A stretch of 40,708 nt of DNA from Nemertoderma westbladi (GCA_032718475.1 JAUCBJ010007956.1:1-40708); one strand, 5' to 3'; shown: positions 1 through 10,339, counted from the stretch's first letter. Program-made: numbers and translations. The notes: a model not told the origin generated them from the sequence alone.

Positions 1-650
1 CTACTACTTAAATTAACGTTAGAGAGTGGATCGTGTTTAAAGGCAAGTAAAACCCAGTTCATTACTTAGTAGAGTATACTTTATTAGAGCTAACTACTCT
101 AAATTAACGTTAGAGAGTGGATCGTGTTTAAAGGACAGTTAAACCCAGTTCATTACTTAGTAGACTATACTTTATTAGAGCTAACTACTCTAAATTAACG
201 TTAGAGAGTGGATCGTGTTTAAAGGCCAGTAAAACCCAGTTCATTACTTAGTAGACTATACTTTATTAGAGCTAACTACTCTAAATTAACGTTAGAGAGT
301 GGATCGTGTTTAAAGGCCAGTAATACCCAGTTCATTACTTAGTAGAGTATACTTTATTAGAGCTAACTACTCTAAATTAACGTTAGAGAGTGGATCGTGT
401 TTAAAGGCCAGTAAAACCCAGTTCATTACTTAGTAGACTATACTTTATTAGAGCTAACTACTCTAAATTAACGTTAGAGAGTGGATCGTGTTTAAAGGCC
501 AGTAAAACCCAGTTCATTACTTAGTAGAGTATACTTTATTAGAGCTAACTACTCTAAATTAACGTTAGAGAGTGGATCGTGTTTAAAGGCAAGTAAAACC
601 CAGTTCATTACTTAGTAGAGTATACTTTATTAGAGCTAACTACTCTAAAT
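1..650. repeat. 91-bp minisatellite, about 7 copies
   Basis: A 91-bp unit repeats in exact register, with the landmark AATTAACGTT at 11, 102, 193, 284 and onward to 557. Copies differ by only a few bases (for example GGCCAG versus GGCAAG). Each unit contains a short inverted repeat, CTCTAA...TTAGAG, around AACGTT. The array is cut by the left edge of the window and ends near 650. It lies upstream of CCDC65 exons, so it is probably intronic. Confidence 0.95.
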
Positions 651-907
651 TACAGATAGGGGGAAAACTGAACGCAATAAAAATTCATCCCTCTCCAGGG
701 GAAATTCGACGCAAATAATAGCTGATTACTCTCAAAAATAAAACTGTAACCAGTTCTATTGTGTTTAGTTTATTGTTTTGGTTAAAATAACGTGCCTCTG
801 TACCCTGTTCCTTTCCCTAAATTGAGAATTTAACATTGAGGCGGGATATTAATTCGCCACGATGGGATTTGCGTCCAGTTTCCCCCCTCCCCCCCCCCCC
901 TGTCTCC

Positions 908-940
908 TAAATTAACGTTAGTAAGTGCATCGTGTTTAAT
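908..940. repeat. Isolated degenerate copy of the 91-bp minisatellite core
   Basis: About 33 bp matching the core of the 1-650 array (TAAATTAACGTTAG then GCATCGTGTTTAA). It is separated from the array by ~260 bp of unique sequence that includes a C homopolymer near 885-900. This suggests the array was once larger or seeded from here. Confidence 0.6.
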
Positions 941-1011
941 TATAACTGAATAAACCATTTCCTTTAACATTATATATTTAATTAATTTGTTTTTCTTTGA
1001 ATTATTTCCAG

Positions 1012-1906
1012 GAATTAAAGCGAAAGAAAGTGATGGGAGAACGACTTCTCCGATTTATGGAGATGTGTAGGAAGTTGGAGACAGAAGAAGAGAAGGTAAA
1101 CTTCGAATTTTTTTCCTTTAATCTATTTAATCTATTTAATCTATTAATATATTTTATACCAGATTATCTGATTTTATCTTAAGGATATCCATTTATCCTA
1201 AGTTTCGCTTTTTCCATTTTCCTTCTAGGTTTTACCATTTTACGGTTCATCACTCACTGACGAAGAGATTAAGGATGTCTCTCTCGCTGAGAACGAACCT
1301 GCCAATGAACCTCTAGCCGAGTTGTTGGCCGAATATAAAGAACTGGATAACTTCTGGTCCCGTTACAATAAAGTTACGCTCGACTCCTTGGCTTTAAATA
1401 AGGAACACAGTGTAAGTTAAGTTGCTTTTGTAAAGATAATGTACTATCATTAATCTTTAATTAATCTATTATTTAATTAATATTTAATCGATTTAATTAA
1501 GATTGTCTCTGTTTTGGTCAATTTTGATTAACTAACCAAATTAAACCGAATTAAACCAAATTAAACCATAATAAATAAATTAAAAATAAATTAAATATAT
1601 ATGACCTTTAGCGCCACGTTATTATTTATTTACATACGAAGATTTAATTGATATATTGATATTTAGATACTTAACGAAGAGAATCAGAGATTACGTTCCA
1701 TGTTAAAGCAATACTTGGATGGAATTTCGGTTAATGATGAGATTCTTAGTCAGTTCAACCCTCTCTTCGTGGTCAACCAGAAGACAAACGTACCTTTACC
1801 GCCCATCCCGGTCATGGACTCTCGGGTTGCTAGGCAACCAGTAACCGTTATTGAAGCCGCCCACGTTGTCAAGTACAATTCTTCGTCTGGGTTACTGCCT
1901 TCCTAG
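1012..1906 (+). CDS. CCDC65: CCDC65/DRC2 (dynein regulatory complex subunit 2), last three exons
   Basis: Three exons give one continuous frame: 1012-1095, 1229-1411 and 1667-1906 (stop TAG 1904-1906). All introns are GT-AG and phase 0 (acceptors TTCCAG, TTCTAG, ATTTAG; donors GTAAAC and GTAAGT). The encoded ~166 residues show the DRC2 C-terminus: [17 protein letters not shown] across the first junction, FWSRYNKV, then [25 protein letters not shown] and a terminal EAAHVV. DRC2 is a coiled-coil subunit of the nexin-dynein regulatory complex that links outer doublets of motile cilia and flagella; its loss disturbs ciliary motility. The 5' two thirds of the gene lie upstream of the window, and the 91-bp minisatellite would sit in the preceding intron. 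No frameshift or internal stop is present, so the gene looks functional. Confidence 0.93.
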
Positions 1907-1958
1907 TCGCTATGCCAACCCCCCTCCCTCCCTTACACTATTTTAAATAATATAAACT

Positions 1959-1964
1959 AATAAA
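1959..1964 (+). terminator. Poly(A) signal AATAAA of CCDC65
   Basis: Canonical AATAAA 53 bp after the CCDC65 stop codon, in an AT-rich 3' UTR. Confidence 0.7.
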
Positions 1965-2139
1965 CTAATACGAGGACTACGAAAATATGTAGGAATAGTA
2001 ATTTAGTAATTTCCGTAATACGTTTTGTTGATTACACACGATTTTATTTGAAAAAGGCTCTTTTTCTCACTAATATTTTTAAAATTGAGTTAATTAATCT
2101 AACTTTTTTTCACTAATTTCCAGAAAATTAGTTAAGAAA

Positions 2140-2262
2140 AGTATTTTTTAACTAATTTTGCAGAAAATTAGTTAAAAAAGAATTTTTTAAACTAAAACTT
2201 ACTGTACAACTAGCTCAAACAATCTTCCGTTTGTACAGTACCGGTACCGGTACTTGTACACT
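2140..2262. repeat. Left fragment of tandem-duplicated unit, copy A (before the LINE insertion)
   Basis: This stretch matches 13119-13241, the start of copy B, including GTACCGGTACCGGTACTTG. It contains a palindrome, AACTAATTTTGCAGAAAATTAGTT-like, that is itself present twice (2118-2140 and 2150-2174). It ends with TACACT (2257-2262), the left target duplication of the non-LTR element. The left edge of homology is blurred by T/A-rich sequence, so the start is approximate. Confidence 0.75.
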
Positions 2263-2366
2263 TTATTTACAAAATAAATTTTGTGAATGAAATATCTGAT
2301 GGTATATGGTATTTGTTTATTATTTCATGAATATAAATTATAATGCTGTAATGTGATAATGCAGTA

Positions 2367-3221
2367 ATGCCTGATTGCAAACGTTGTGGAGAATCTAAAA
2401 CAGCTCTACCTAAGTCGGGAAAATTTTCTGGGATATGCGAAGCCTGTAGGAACCAGGAAACAGATAATCTACAGCAAGCTAATGGTAGACACCCGTCGGT
2501 TTCAGATGGAACCGGCGTTGACGCAGTATCGGTAGCAACCATACCAGTAACCGTTACATCAAATGATGATTTCTGGATAAAACTTCATACAATTCTTGAT
2601 GCGAAATTAACACCGATCAACAATAAACTAGACCTTCAAAGTAAAAAATTCGACGAGCAAGAGAAGAGAATCGCGTCGCTAGAAGTGAAAGTTCAACAAT
2701 CCGATACAAAAATCGAGGAACTAACCATTGACAATAGCAAACTAAAGGAAATTGTCAACGAGCAGCAAAAGATAATCGCTCGGAATGATAAGGATGAGAG
2801 ACTCAAGCACCTGATCTTTAGCGGAATCCCGGAGAAATCCTCTACTCCAGATAAAGAAGTTGTCCGCAAAGTTCTTAATGCCATTGGGTGTAGTGATATC
2901 CAATTCGAACGATGCCGCCGCATGGGTACTCAGGATCTCGGCACAGATTCTCGCCCACGCCTTGTTAATGTGACATTTCGTTTCTGGTCGGACAGAAACA
3001 CTGTCAGAGCAAACTCAGATAAATTAACGTCGATCCCCGATTGGAAACACATACGAATTAAAGCAGATCTCACAAAGCACGATCAAGAAGAGTACAAAAG
3101 ACTGTATGCAAGACGCGATACATTGATTCATCAAGGTGAGATGGCGGAGATTCGGTACAGTAAACTCTACGTTAACAACACAGAGGTGGATCGAATCCGA
3201 ACACCAAATTCAATTTTTTAG
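2367..3221 (+). CDS. Non-LTR retrotransposon ORF1 protein (zinc motif, coiled coil, L1-like RNA-binding domain)
   Basis: 284 residues, the nucleic-acid chaperone or RNP component of the element. Residues 4-28 contain paired cysteines (CKRCGE ... GICEACRN), a C-x2-C...C-x2-C zinc-binding or PHD-like motif. Residues ~75-145 are a charged coiled coil (LDLQSKKFDEQEKRIASLEV and following), typical of ORF1p trimerisation. Residues ~148-235 (HLIFSGIPE ... FERCRRMG ... RPRLVNVTF) resemble the RRM of L1-type ORF1 (Transposase_22 family). The ATG at 2367 is the first long-frame start and leaves a short 5' UTR. Its stop TAG (3219-3221) follows a T6 run. ORF2 lies in the -1 frame and overlaps the end of this ORF. 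Confidence 0.85.
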   Translation: MPDCKRCGESKTALPKSGKFSGICEACRNQETDNLQQANGRHPSVSDGTGVDAVSVATIPVTVTSNDDFWIKLHTILDAKLTPINNKLDLQSKKFDEQEKRIASLEVKVQQSDTKIEELTIDNSKLKEIVNEQQKIIARNDKDERLKHLIFSGIPEKSSTPDKEVVRKVLNAIGCSDIQFERCRRMGTQDLGTDSRPRLVNVTFRFWSDRNTVRANSDKLTSIPDWKHIRIKADLTKHDQEEYKRLYARRDTLIHQGEMAEIRYSKLYVNNTEVDRIRTPNSIF

Positions 3222-6200
3222 ATAGTGGGTTAGCTTGGCGTAATGCAGACATCAAAACTATATCATGGAATGTTAATGGCGCAAACACATTAAAAAACTC
3301 AGATGTCTCGAACTTTCTCTCAAAATATCACATCATATTCCTCTCAGAAACTCACAGTATACTCAGTCAGCGCACTTTAAACTTGGACAACTTCATTACC
3401 TTAGAATTTCCTGATCTGAACTGTAACACGGGCCACCCAAGGGGCGGTTGCTCTCTTTCCTACCATGTATCCATCAAACCGTTAATAACCAGGATACATA
3501 AATTTTACACTGACTCGATTGAAGTTCGCTTGGCTGATGGTTCATGTTACTTATTTATGTATGTACCACCGCAAGACTCCCCATATTTTAATGAACATTA
3601 CTATGCTTCACTCAGCAATATGATCCTCCAGAATAACTGTTGCGGTATACCAACGATAATCATGGGCGACATAAACTGCCGCTTTGGTGATCTTAATAAA
3701 CTTAAGAATAACCTAAATTACACTCAAAATCCTGATAGTCGCATTAACTCTAACGGTACAAATATGATTAAACTGATGGACGATTGCGATGTAGTCCCAA
3801 TAAACCACCTTAAAACTAAGCGATACACAAATGATGGCGACTTTACTTTCATCAGGGGTGAACTACGCACCCAGATAGATTGGTGTTTATGCAATGATCC
3901 TAGCTACATCAACAGTATCAAACTAATTATATGTCGGGAAAGTCCGCCAGTATCAGACCACTTACCTATATCTCTTATCCACACGGTCGCATACAAAGAC
4001 AATCTCAACTCTGTTCTGGCCGCTATTCTAGACCTAACTCAAGAAAGAAACAATCACAGCAAGAGGCCTAATTTCCCTGCAGAACGAATTGACTCCACTA
4101 TTATGATCAGCACACTCACAAGCATCCTCCCTCCGGTACAATGCCTGCCTAATATGACAATACCAGAGATTGCCTCTGAGTTACAGCGTGCTCTAAAATC
4201 AGCAGCGATGTCTAGTCTAATACGTGACAGAAAATCACTGGAAAACAACAATGCCTTAATAACAACTTCAGGTAGGCTTACCCATAAGCAGGAGAAGGAC
4301 ACCTATTTGAAAAACTGGTCAAACAATGAACTAAAATCCTGGATAGAATGCCTGAATTCAACGGATCCCCGAGTGCTCTGGAATAAAATCGACTACAAAG
4401 GGAAATTAAACCAAAGCAATACAACAGAAAACACAATCCAAATATGCTCTTCGGACTTAGCCAAACACTTTGAATCTCACTTTAGTATAGCCCACGAAGA
4501 ATGCGACTTCAAAGATATTCGAGCCCAATCTAACCCAACGTTGGATAAAGAAATAGCTGCGGAAGAAATAGAAACTGCCGCTTCGAAACTCAACAACAGT
4601 AGCAGCAGCGCAGATGGCCTGTCCGCCAAAACTCTACAGGATACTTTGCCCGCACTGATGCCTTACTTACTTTGCCTATTCAATCTAATATTCTTCATGG
4701 GTCTCGGAGCATACCCAGAGATATGGTTTGGATTACTCCTCGCACTCCCTAAAAAGGGCAAACTTCAAATACCAAACTTTGTGCGCGGAATCACACTGCT
4801 TCCAATACTTGCCAAACTGTACGACCTAATACTCTGTATAAGAATTACGGACTGGATTAAAATACCAAAAGCTCAGACAGCATTTCAAAAGGGCCGTAGT
4901 TGCGTACTACATGTGCTTACTGTTCGAATTCTACTAGATTCCGCTAATCACCAAAAAAAACGGTTATTTATTATACTAACAGATTTCTCGGCCGCATTTG
5001 ACAAAATAAGTAGAAGACAACTATTTATAAAACTGTCACAGCTAGGATGTGGAATAATAATGTTGCGCGCGCTAATGGCCGTCTATCAAACCACAGAGGT
5101 ATCAGTACATCATGGGAATGAATTCTCAATAATCTTCAAACTATTGAGTGGAATTCGACAGGGGGCCCCATCGAGCCCAATTCTTTTCGTGATATATACA
5201 TTAGGTTTAATTAAGATTTTTGATAAATGCAAACCAGAGCAGCTTATTAAGAATATACACCTTCTGATCCACGCTGACGACACCCTACTTTTGGCCGCTA
5301 CTCGTGGTACAGCTATACTCAAACTTAATTTGCTTGAGATATATTGTCATGAGAACTTCATAAAACTTAACCCAAAAAAATGCGCGGTCTTATGTGTAAA
5401 TGAACCGATTGACGAAAACGAACCATTACTGCTTAAACATGGAAAAATAGATATATCTAAATCAGAAATATATTTGGGTTCAACACTTTGTGCTTCCGGC
5501 AGTCTCAGGGATATGTTCACCGCTGACCTCAAGCTGAAGCAAAAACACTTTATAAAATATTATGCCTTCCTTAGAGAAAACATGGCTGCTCCTTTAAAAG
5601 TCAAAGAAAAAGTCCTCGACGCATGCATCGTTAACGGTATTTTATATAATTGTGAGGCGTGGGGTAATGTTAATTTCAACAAACTCGAAGACCAATATCG
5701 AAAAATATTAAAAACGATGTTAGGCCTAAAACGAACAACACCAAACGAATTTGTTTATATCGAGCTTGAACGGCCCCCCATAACCGCTGTTATCAAGGCG
5801 CGTACTTCCTCGTTAGTTAAACGCATTATTTCCAACAAACACGATCACATGTCGGACCCACTGCTTTCCCTTATAGAACACCCCAACAACAACTCTTCAT
5901 TAATAACATACCTTAAATCATGCGCCGATATTCCTGAACCGAAATCGGTAGAAAGGGACGCACTCGATAAGATAAAACAGTCTATAATATCAAAGTCAAA
6001 TAAAGGTAAGACCAAATACTGCACTTATCTTTCCATTAACCCATCGCTATCAAGACCAGCTGCATATGACTCGATGTACTCTTCCGCGGATATAATAGCG
6101 TACTCACGCATTCGCACTAGCGCGCATGAACTTGCCATCGAGAAAGGCAGATACAATCGCCTCCCCAGAGAAGAACGCTTATGTCGATGTGGTGAGATAG

Positions 6201-6379
6201 AAGACGAAGACCACTTTCTCCTCAAATGTCCAGATTACTCCTCAGAACGCGATCTCTTTCTCGGAGGGGAGCAGCACACCATCTCTTCGATTCTCGATAT
6301 ATTTGGCGCACCAACATACGTCAATAAACTTGTTCAAAGTCGTAAACAGAATCGCGCGGTAAATCCACCACCACATTAA
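3221..6379 (+). CDS. Non-LTR retrotransposon ORF2: AP-like endonuclease / reverse transcriptase
   Basis: The enzyme nicks the target DNA and reverse transcribes the element's RNA at the nick. In-frame coding continues upstream of the nearest start-like codon (TTG 3383): the endonuclease N-terminus SWNVNGA is at 3263-3283, then SETH 3344-3355, GDIN 3665-3676, QIDW near 3872 and SDHLPIS near 3953. RT motif A DFSAAFD is at 4982-5002, motif B GIRQGAPSSP near 5150-5180, and motif C HADD at 5270-5281. A C-terminal zinc knuckle (CRCG...DHFLLKC) is at 6182-6229. Catalytic residues appear intact. There is no ATG before the endonuclease motifs in this frame. The frame overlaps the ORF1 end in -1 phase, so translation probably depends on frameshifting or reinitiation. 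The start given here is the first codon after the ORF1 overlap, not a proven initiation site. Confidence 0.88.
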   Translation, partial: DSGLAWRNADIKTISWNVNGANTLKNSDVSNFLSKYHIIFLSETHSILSQRTLNLDNFITLEFPDLNCNTGHPRGGCSLSYHVSIKPLITRIHKFYTDSIEVRLADGSCYLFMYVPPQDSPYFNEHYYASLSNMILQNNCCGIPTIIMGDINCRFGDLNKLKNNLNYTQNPDSRINSNGTNMIKLMDDCDVVPINHLKTKRYTNDGDFTFIRGELRTQIDWCLCNDPSYINSIKLIICRESPPVSDHLPISLIHTVAYKDNLNSVLAAILDLTQERNNHSKRPNFPAERIDSTIMISTLTSILPPVQCLPNMTIPEIASELQRALKSAAMSSLIRDRKSLENNNALITTSGRLTHKQEKDTYLKNWSNNELKSWIECLNSTDPRVLWNKIDYKGKLNQSNTTENTIQICSSDLAKHFESHFSIAHEECDFKDIRAQSNPTLDKEIAAEEIETAASKLNNSSSSADGLSAKTLQDTLPALMPYLLCLFNLIFFMGLGAYPEIWFGLLLALPKKGKLQIPNFVRGITLLPILAKLYDLILCIRITDWIKIPKAQTAFQKGRSCVLHVLTVRILLDSANHQKKRLFIILTDFSAAFDKISRRQLFIKLSQLGCGIIMLRALMAVYQTTEVSVHHGNEFSIIFKLLSGIRQGAPSSPILFVIYTLGLIKIFDKCKPEQLIKNIHLLIHADDTLLLAATRGTAILKLNLLEIYCHENFIKLNPKKCAVLCVNEPIDENEPLLLKHGKIDISKSEIYLGSTLCASGSLRDMFTADLKLKQKHFIKYYAFLRENMAAPLKVKEKVLDACIVNGILYNCEAWGNVNFNKLEDQYRKILKTMLGLKRTTPNEFVYIELERPPITAVIKARTSSLVKRIISNKHDHMSDPLLSLIEHPNNNSSLITYLKSCADIPEPKSVERDALDKIKQSIISKSNKGKTKYCTYLSINPSLSRPAAYDSMYSSADIIAYSRIRTSAHELAIEKGRYNRLPREERLCRCGEIEDEDHFLLKCPDYSSERDLFLGGEQHTISSILDIFGAPTYVNKLVQSRKQNRAVNPPPH

Positions 6380-7018
6380 ATGTAAATTTTTTTTTTTTAG
6401 GAATTTACTATTTATTTATTATTTATTCAACTTCTTATTTAGTTAATCAATAACGCTGACCCCCCCCCCCCCCCCCCCCCCGACCCCCGTGCATATTAAT
6501 TATTATCAATATTTATTCACTTAATCAACTGTAATTGTCAGGCTAACCCGCCGCCACATTCTATTTAGTAATTAGCAGTATTTCACTTATTATTTAATCA
6601 ATTCATTTATTTATTATTTATTCAATTGACATTGCACAACCTACTAATGAGCCCATGTATATTAATCATTACCAATATATTATACTTATATTTGTACATA
6701 CTGTACGACATTACTTTATTATCATGATATTTATTAATGACAATTATCAACTACTTTAATTAATTAGTTTACTTTACTGTCTATATTTATAAATATACAA
6801 CGCCTGAATTAATTATTACATTTGAATTAACTTATTATTAACACTATTATGTTTTGGTCCTCATTAATTGTAGAACGATATCTTTCTTAGGACTGTTAAA
6901 TTAGTGTAAATCTATAACCATTTTTAGGACAACTTAAATTCTGCTACATTTGATATATTATGTTTAGTGCTATTTTAACCAAATGATAGTCTATATTATA
7001 CATACATACATACATACA
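6380..7018 (+). other. 3' UTR and (CATA)n tail of the non-LTR element
   Basis: AT-rich, no ORF. It holds a C22 homopolymer at 6459-6480 and ends in CATACATACATA repeats (about 7001-7018). Short tandem tails of this kind are typical 3' ends of several non-LTR clades. Confidence 0.75.
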
Positions 7019-8024
7019 TACACTATAACACAGTAGGCCTCGTACTGTAGTACAGCAGTGCATTTGAATACTGAAATTCGGTGATAGTGGATCTGTCTCA
7101 TCCTCAGATCCTACAGAATGGATGATAGCAGTTAGTACCGCACCGGACCTTTAACTTAATCTTAACCTTTATTAATATAAAAATGGGAGTTTTATTTGAG
7201 GCGGCAGACGTTATCCAAGTTTTTTCTGTCTCTTCGTATATTGACTGAATCAGAATTTTTATTTTTGCTTTCAATCTTTTACTTCAAGAGTTTGTAAAAG
7301 GTCTCCCAGTCGATATGTACACGTCGCAGCAGTAAGGTGCGAAATACATGTTTGAGTTGAACTAGGCCCTACTGTAGAGATTGAACCACTAGTATAGTGA
7401 TGTTGATTGGTGGACCTAATATCCTCTCGCTCGTCAACAAGTCTACCCAACCCCACAGACTGTCGAACAAGGCTTCTCTGATGCATTAAATTGTTCCTCT
7501 TTTACGGAGCAATATTATGAATGCCACTGCACTGCTTCTACTACAGGCCTATCCTGAAGTAGAACCCACACAAGTCATCAAGAAAAAACACAGATGGACC
7601 TGACTCTTTCCAAAGCCAAGCCACCCACCCACACCCCCTACCTACGACTTAGACCAATATTCGGCCACCCTCCAACTCTTGACTGAATCAAAATTCATCA
7701 CTCCCAAGGGCAAATCGAACCAAATATCAACTGTTTACTCGAATACAGAAAACTGCAACCTATGCTCTTGAGTTTCCTTTGTTGTTTTGGATAGAATAAC
7801 ATGGGGCATTTTAACCTGCTCCTTTACATTAATTGATAATTTAACATTTAAGCGAGAAATAAATTGGTGATTGTAATGTTATTTGTGATATTTTTCAACA
7901 CCTGTCTCAAATAAGTTGGCCTATACTATCGGTATCAATATAATTATTTTGAAATTTAAATAGTACTGATGTAGCAGTTTGCTTTAAGTATTCGACTTTA
8001 CAGTCCATAGCCTACAGTAGTACA

Positions 8025-8094
8025 GTAACAGTAGTTGTTATAGTAACAGTAGTTGTTATAGTAACAGTAGTTGTTATAGTAACAGTAGTTGTTA
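8025..8094. repeat. 18-bp minisatellite x 4 (copy A)
   Basis: GTAACAGTAGTTGTTATA repeated about four times in register, last copy partial. Confidence 0.9.
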
Positions 8095-9065
8095 TCATTG
8101 GCAACTTTTACATCCACATATAGATGCTTCTTCCACGAGCATTTCGTATTCAACTCCAGCGACCTGGTTGTAATTCCCGTTGTAACACTTTCTAAATGTT
8201 AACGTCTTAGTTGACGTTACCAGTTCTTCGCAACAGGAACATTTCTAGAATAGTAATATTGGAAATGTATTATATTTGATTCAAGTGATAGATACTTAAA
8301 GGAAGTTCACGCGCACGCGCGCAGTTTACCGCAATCCACTCGCTAAAATAAAATTGGAACGCCATTTGGAAACTATAATTGGTATGATGTTAAGAAAGGT
8401 TGTATTGCCATGGCTGTCTATGCGGTACACTCTCTGGTACACTCTACCGTTGACGGCAATGCATTTGGATAAAATTGGAACGCGATTTAGAAAGCACAAT
8501 GACAGTTGTAATAGTGTAGGCCAGGTAGATTGGCAAGCCACTCAGATAACACTAACCAAGCAGGAATGATTAAACAGGGAAATTTTAATTTAGCGTATTT
8601 TAATGTATAATGTTATTATCCTTTAATCTGTCAAGGAAATACATTAATTTGACGGATCGAATATTAATGTATGTTTCGGGATGTAACCTAAAGTAAGAGC
8701 GTTGTGAAAAGGGGCTGTGACGTCGGAGGGGGTTGGTGGTGTAGTGTGTATGTAGACTCATCTAATATAATGTAATCAATGCTATGAAAATGTGAGTATA
8801 TTGCAATAAAATATGAATATAATCATATAATCACAGCGTTTTGGTTTTCGATTACAGCGCTATGAAAACGCGGTGACAGCGCTGTCAAAGTGCGATCAAA
8901 ATGAGATGTCATTTAAACACCATACTATCACCACGAGTTGTATCTGTGCGAACCGGGCTTAACTTTCATATTAAAAAATTAATGAATTGTAGTTAAGCTG
9001 TTAATGCAACTTTAAAAAATGATGTTGTAATAAGTTGTTCCGAAATGGAAAAAATGAGAAAGCGC

Positions 9066-9155
9066 GTCACCAGGGGTTGAACCAGCGCTATACGTACGTG
9101 TCGGCCTATCAGGCATCTTCAGTAGCGCTAATAGGTTCAGCCACACTCCCCTGAC
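9066..9155 (-). ncRNA. Hammerhead-ribozyme-like hairpin with tRNA-like B box, probably decayed (copy A)
   Basis: On the - strand, AGCGCUA (9129-9123) and UAGCGCU (9090-9084) form a perfect 7-bp stem I around a hammerhead-like core. The core is CUGAAGA (9122-9116), stem II GCC/GGC with loop UGAUA, then GAC where a hammerhead needs GAA. Stem III is ACG-UA-CGU, followed by A17. Stem I extends outward through GAACC/GGUUC and CAGGGG/CCCCUG. Deviations from consensus are the GAA-to-GAC change and a mispaired first stem II position. Activity is therefore doubtful, but the geometry matches the intact ribozymes at 28.9 and 29.3 kb. A tRNA-derived SINE is an alternative reading. Confidence 0.45.
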
Positions 9156-9375
9156 CCTCGCCTTTCTATTTAATCCACTTCAATTGAACAGGCAGTCAAA
9201 GCTGTGCTTTAACATTGCATCTTTGTTTTTCACTAACTAGCACACAAACAATACTTGCGTTACAAAATCAGCTGCTCACAGGCAGGGCCGCTTTAATTCC
9301 TAGGCTTATAAGGGGTTGGGTGCAATCTTGGACCGCGTCCAACGTTCTCCCGGGACCAACCTTCGCCCGATTGGG

Positions 9376-9440
9376 GGAAAGGAGCAGGTTACAGACACGT
9401 TAGGTTACTGAGACGAATTTTCTAACCAAAACAATAAACG
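9376..9440. repeat. Single diverged monomer of the 68-bp minisatellite (copy A; also at 15593-15657)
   Basis: GGAAAGGAGCAGGTTACAG followed by TTTTCTAACCAAAACAATAA is the monomer that is tandemly arrayed at 23205-23690. Here it occurs once. Confidence 0.7.
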
Positions 9441-9977
9441 AGGTTTTTAATAATCATTTTGAGGGTAAAGATTGTTCCGGGCGACGATTGCTCGCGGGCG
9501 AAGTTTGCTGCGTTCCCGGCTGCATCCTATTGGCCCTCTGGCTCTAGGGGACACCAAAATTTTAAATAACCGATGAGAGGGTGAGAAATTCAAAAGTTTG
9601 CCTTAAAAGGCCCGCCCCACTCGGCACCTAACTTTCATTTTATATCCAAAAAGTTTAAATAGGTTCGTTGAAAGTTTTCGCTCGCTTTGCTGGCGTTTGC
9701 ATTCTTCTGTTATATCCTTCTGGCCAAACCATTTTATAATACACTGCATATTGGTGAGAATTTTAAACAAAACCTAAAAAATGCAATACTTAATCACGAA
9801 GAAACATAGTAATTTTTGTCAAAATTTGAGTACCACCTAGGGGCGGGGGTGTCCACAGTGGAGAATAGTCTAGGGGCCTCGATAAGGTTAACACGGTGTA
9901 AATGCATCCCCCAGACGCGCGCGGAATGCCCCCCCCCCCACAGTATTTTCACCCCAGATTTCGAGAGTGGCGGTCCG

Positions 9978-10151
9978 AAACCCTAATTAAAACTGTCATG
10001 TAACCCTAACCCTAAGTCATGAGGCTCTAATCTAAGACATTTTGTGGAATTTCGGATATTCCATGGTCCAAATTTAAAATTTCCACAAAATTTCGTATTT
10101 TAGAACCTCTTGACTTAGGGTTAGGGTTACTGGCAGTTTTAATCAGGGTTT
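9978..10151. mobile_element. Foldback MITE with telomere-like motifs (copy A)
   Basis: The two halves are inverted copies: AAACCCTAATTAAAACTG at the left, and CAGTTTTAATCAGGGTTT at the right. The TIRs are ~75 bp. Each arm holds CCCTAACCCTAA, in opposite orientation on the two sides, and the centre folds further through TTTTGTGGAA...TTCCACAAAA. No ORF and no clear target duplication. A nonautonomous DNA element is most likely; chance telomeric sequence is unlikely because the homology extends well beyond the TTAGGG-type motif. Confidence 0.75.
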
Positions 10152-10339
10152 TATTTACTTTACGGTTTGGTTTGATTTGAATTACCTGAATTAACCAGTT
10201 TGGTGTGCTGTTTAAAAATGCCTGGGGCTAAACGGCCAATCACATCTTATAATGTTCTGAGCTCCATTCACTACCCTACTGATGAATATTTCCCGTTGCC
10301 CAATGCAATACGGGCAAACACTACTAGGATCGGCATACT

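Larger units (their letters stand above)
2263..7018 (+). mobile_element. Two-ORF non-LTR retrotransposon, apparently full length and young
   Basis: The boundaries come from comparing copy A with the empty site in copy B (13236-13241). Both flanks carry TACACT (2257-2262 and 7019-7024), and 4756 bp is inserted between them. Layout: ~104 bp 5' UTR, ORF1 at 2367-3221, an ORF2 of ~1050 codons ending at 6379, and a ~640 bp 3' UTR with a C22 run (6459-6480) and a (CATA)n tail. The target duplication could be a base or two different, because the tail blends into the TACACT flank. The architecture (AP-like endonuclease, RT, C-terminal zinc knuckle, separate ORF1) places it in the LINE group with AP endonucleases. 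The exact clade needs a phylogeny. Both ORFs are open, and the insertion postdates the near-identical duplication. Confidence 0.88.

Noticed and set aside
2693-2923. - strand frames within the LINE ORFs (2267-2542, 2693-2923, 4054-4302, 5110-5322 and others)
   Set aside because: Shadows of ORF1/ORF2, which carry recognisable domains on the + strand.
8354-8569. 71-codon frames on both strands (8326-8569 and copy B 14543-14786)
   Set aside because: Overlapping frames without domains; identical in copy B only because of the duplication.
9990-10130. Interstitial telomere from chromosome fusion
   Set aside because: Only two hexamers per side, placed symmetrically in the arms of a MITE.
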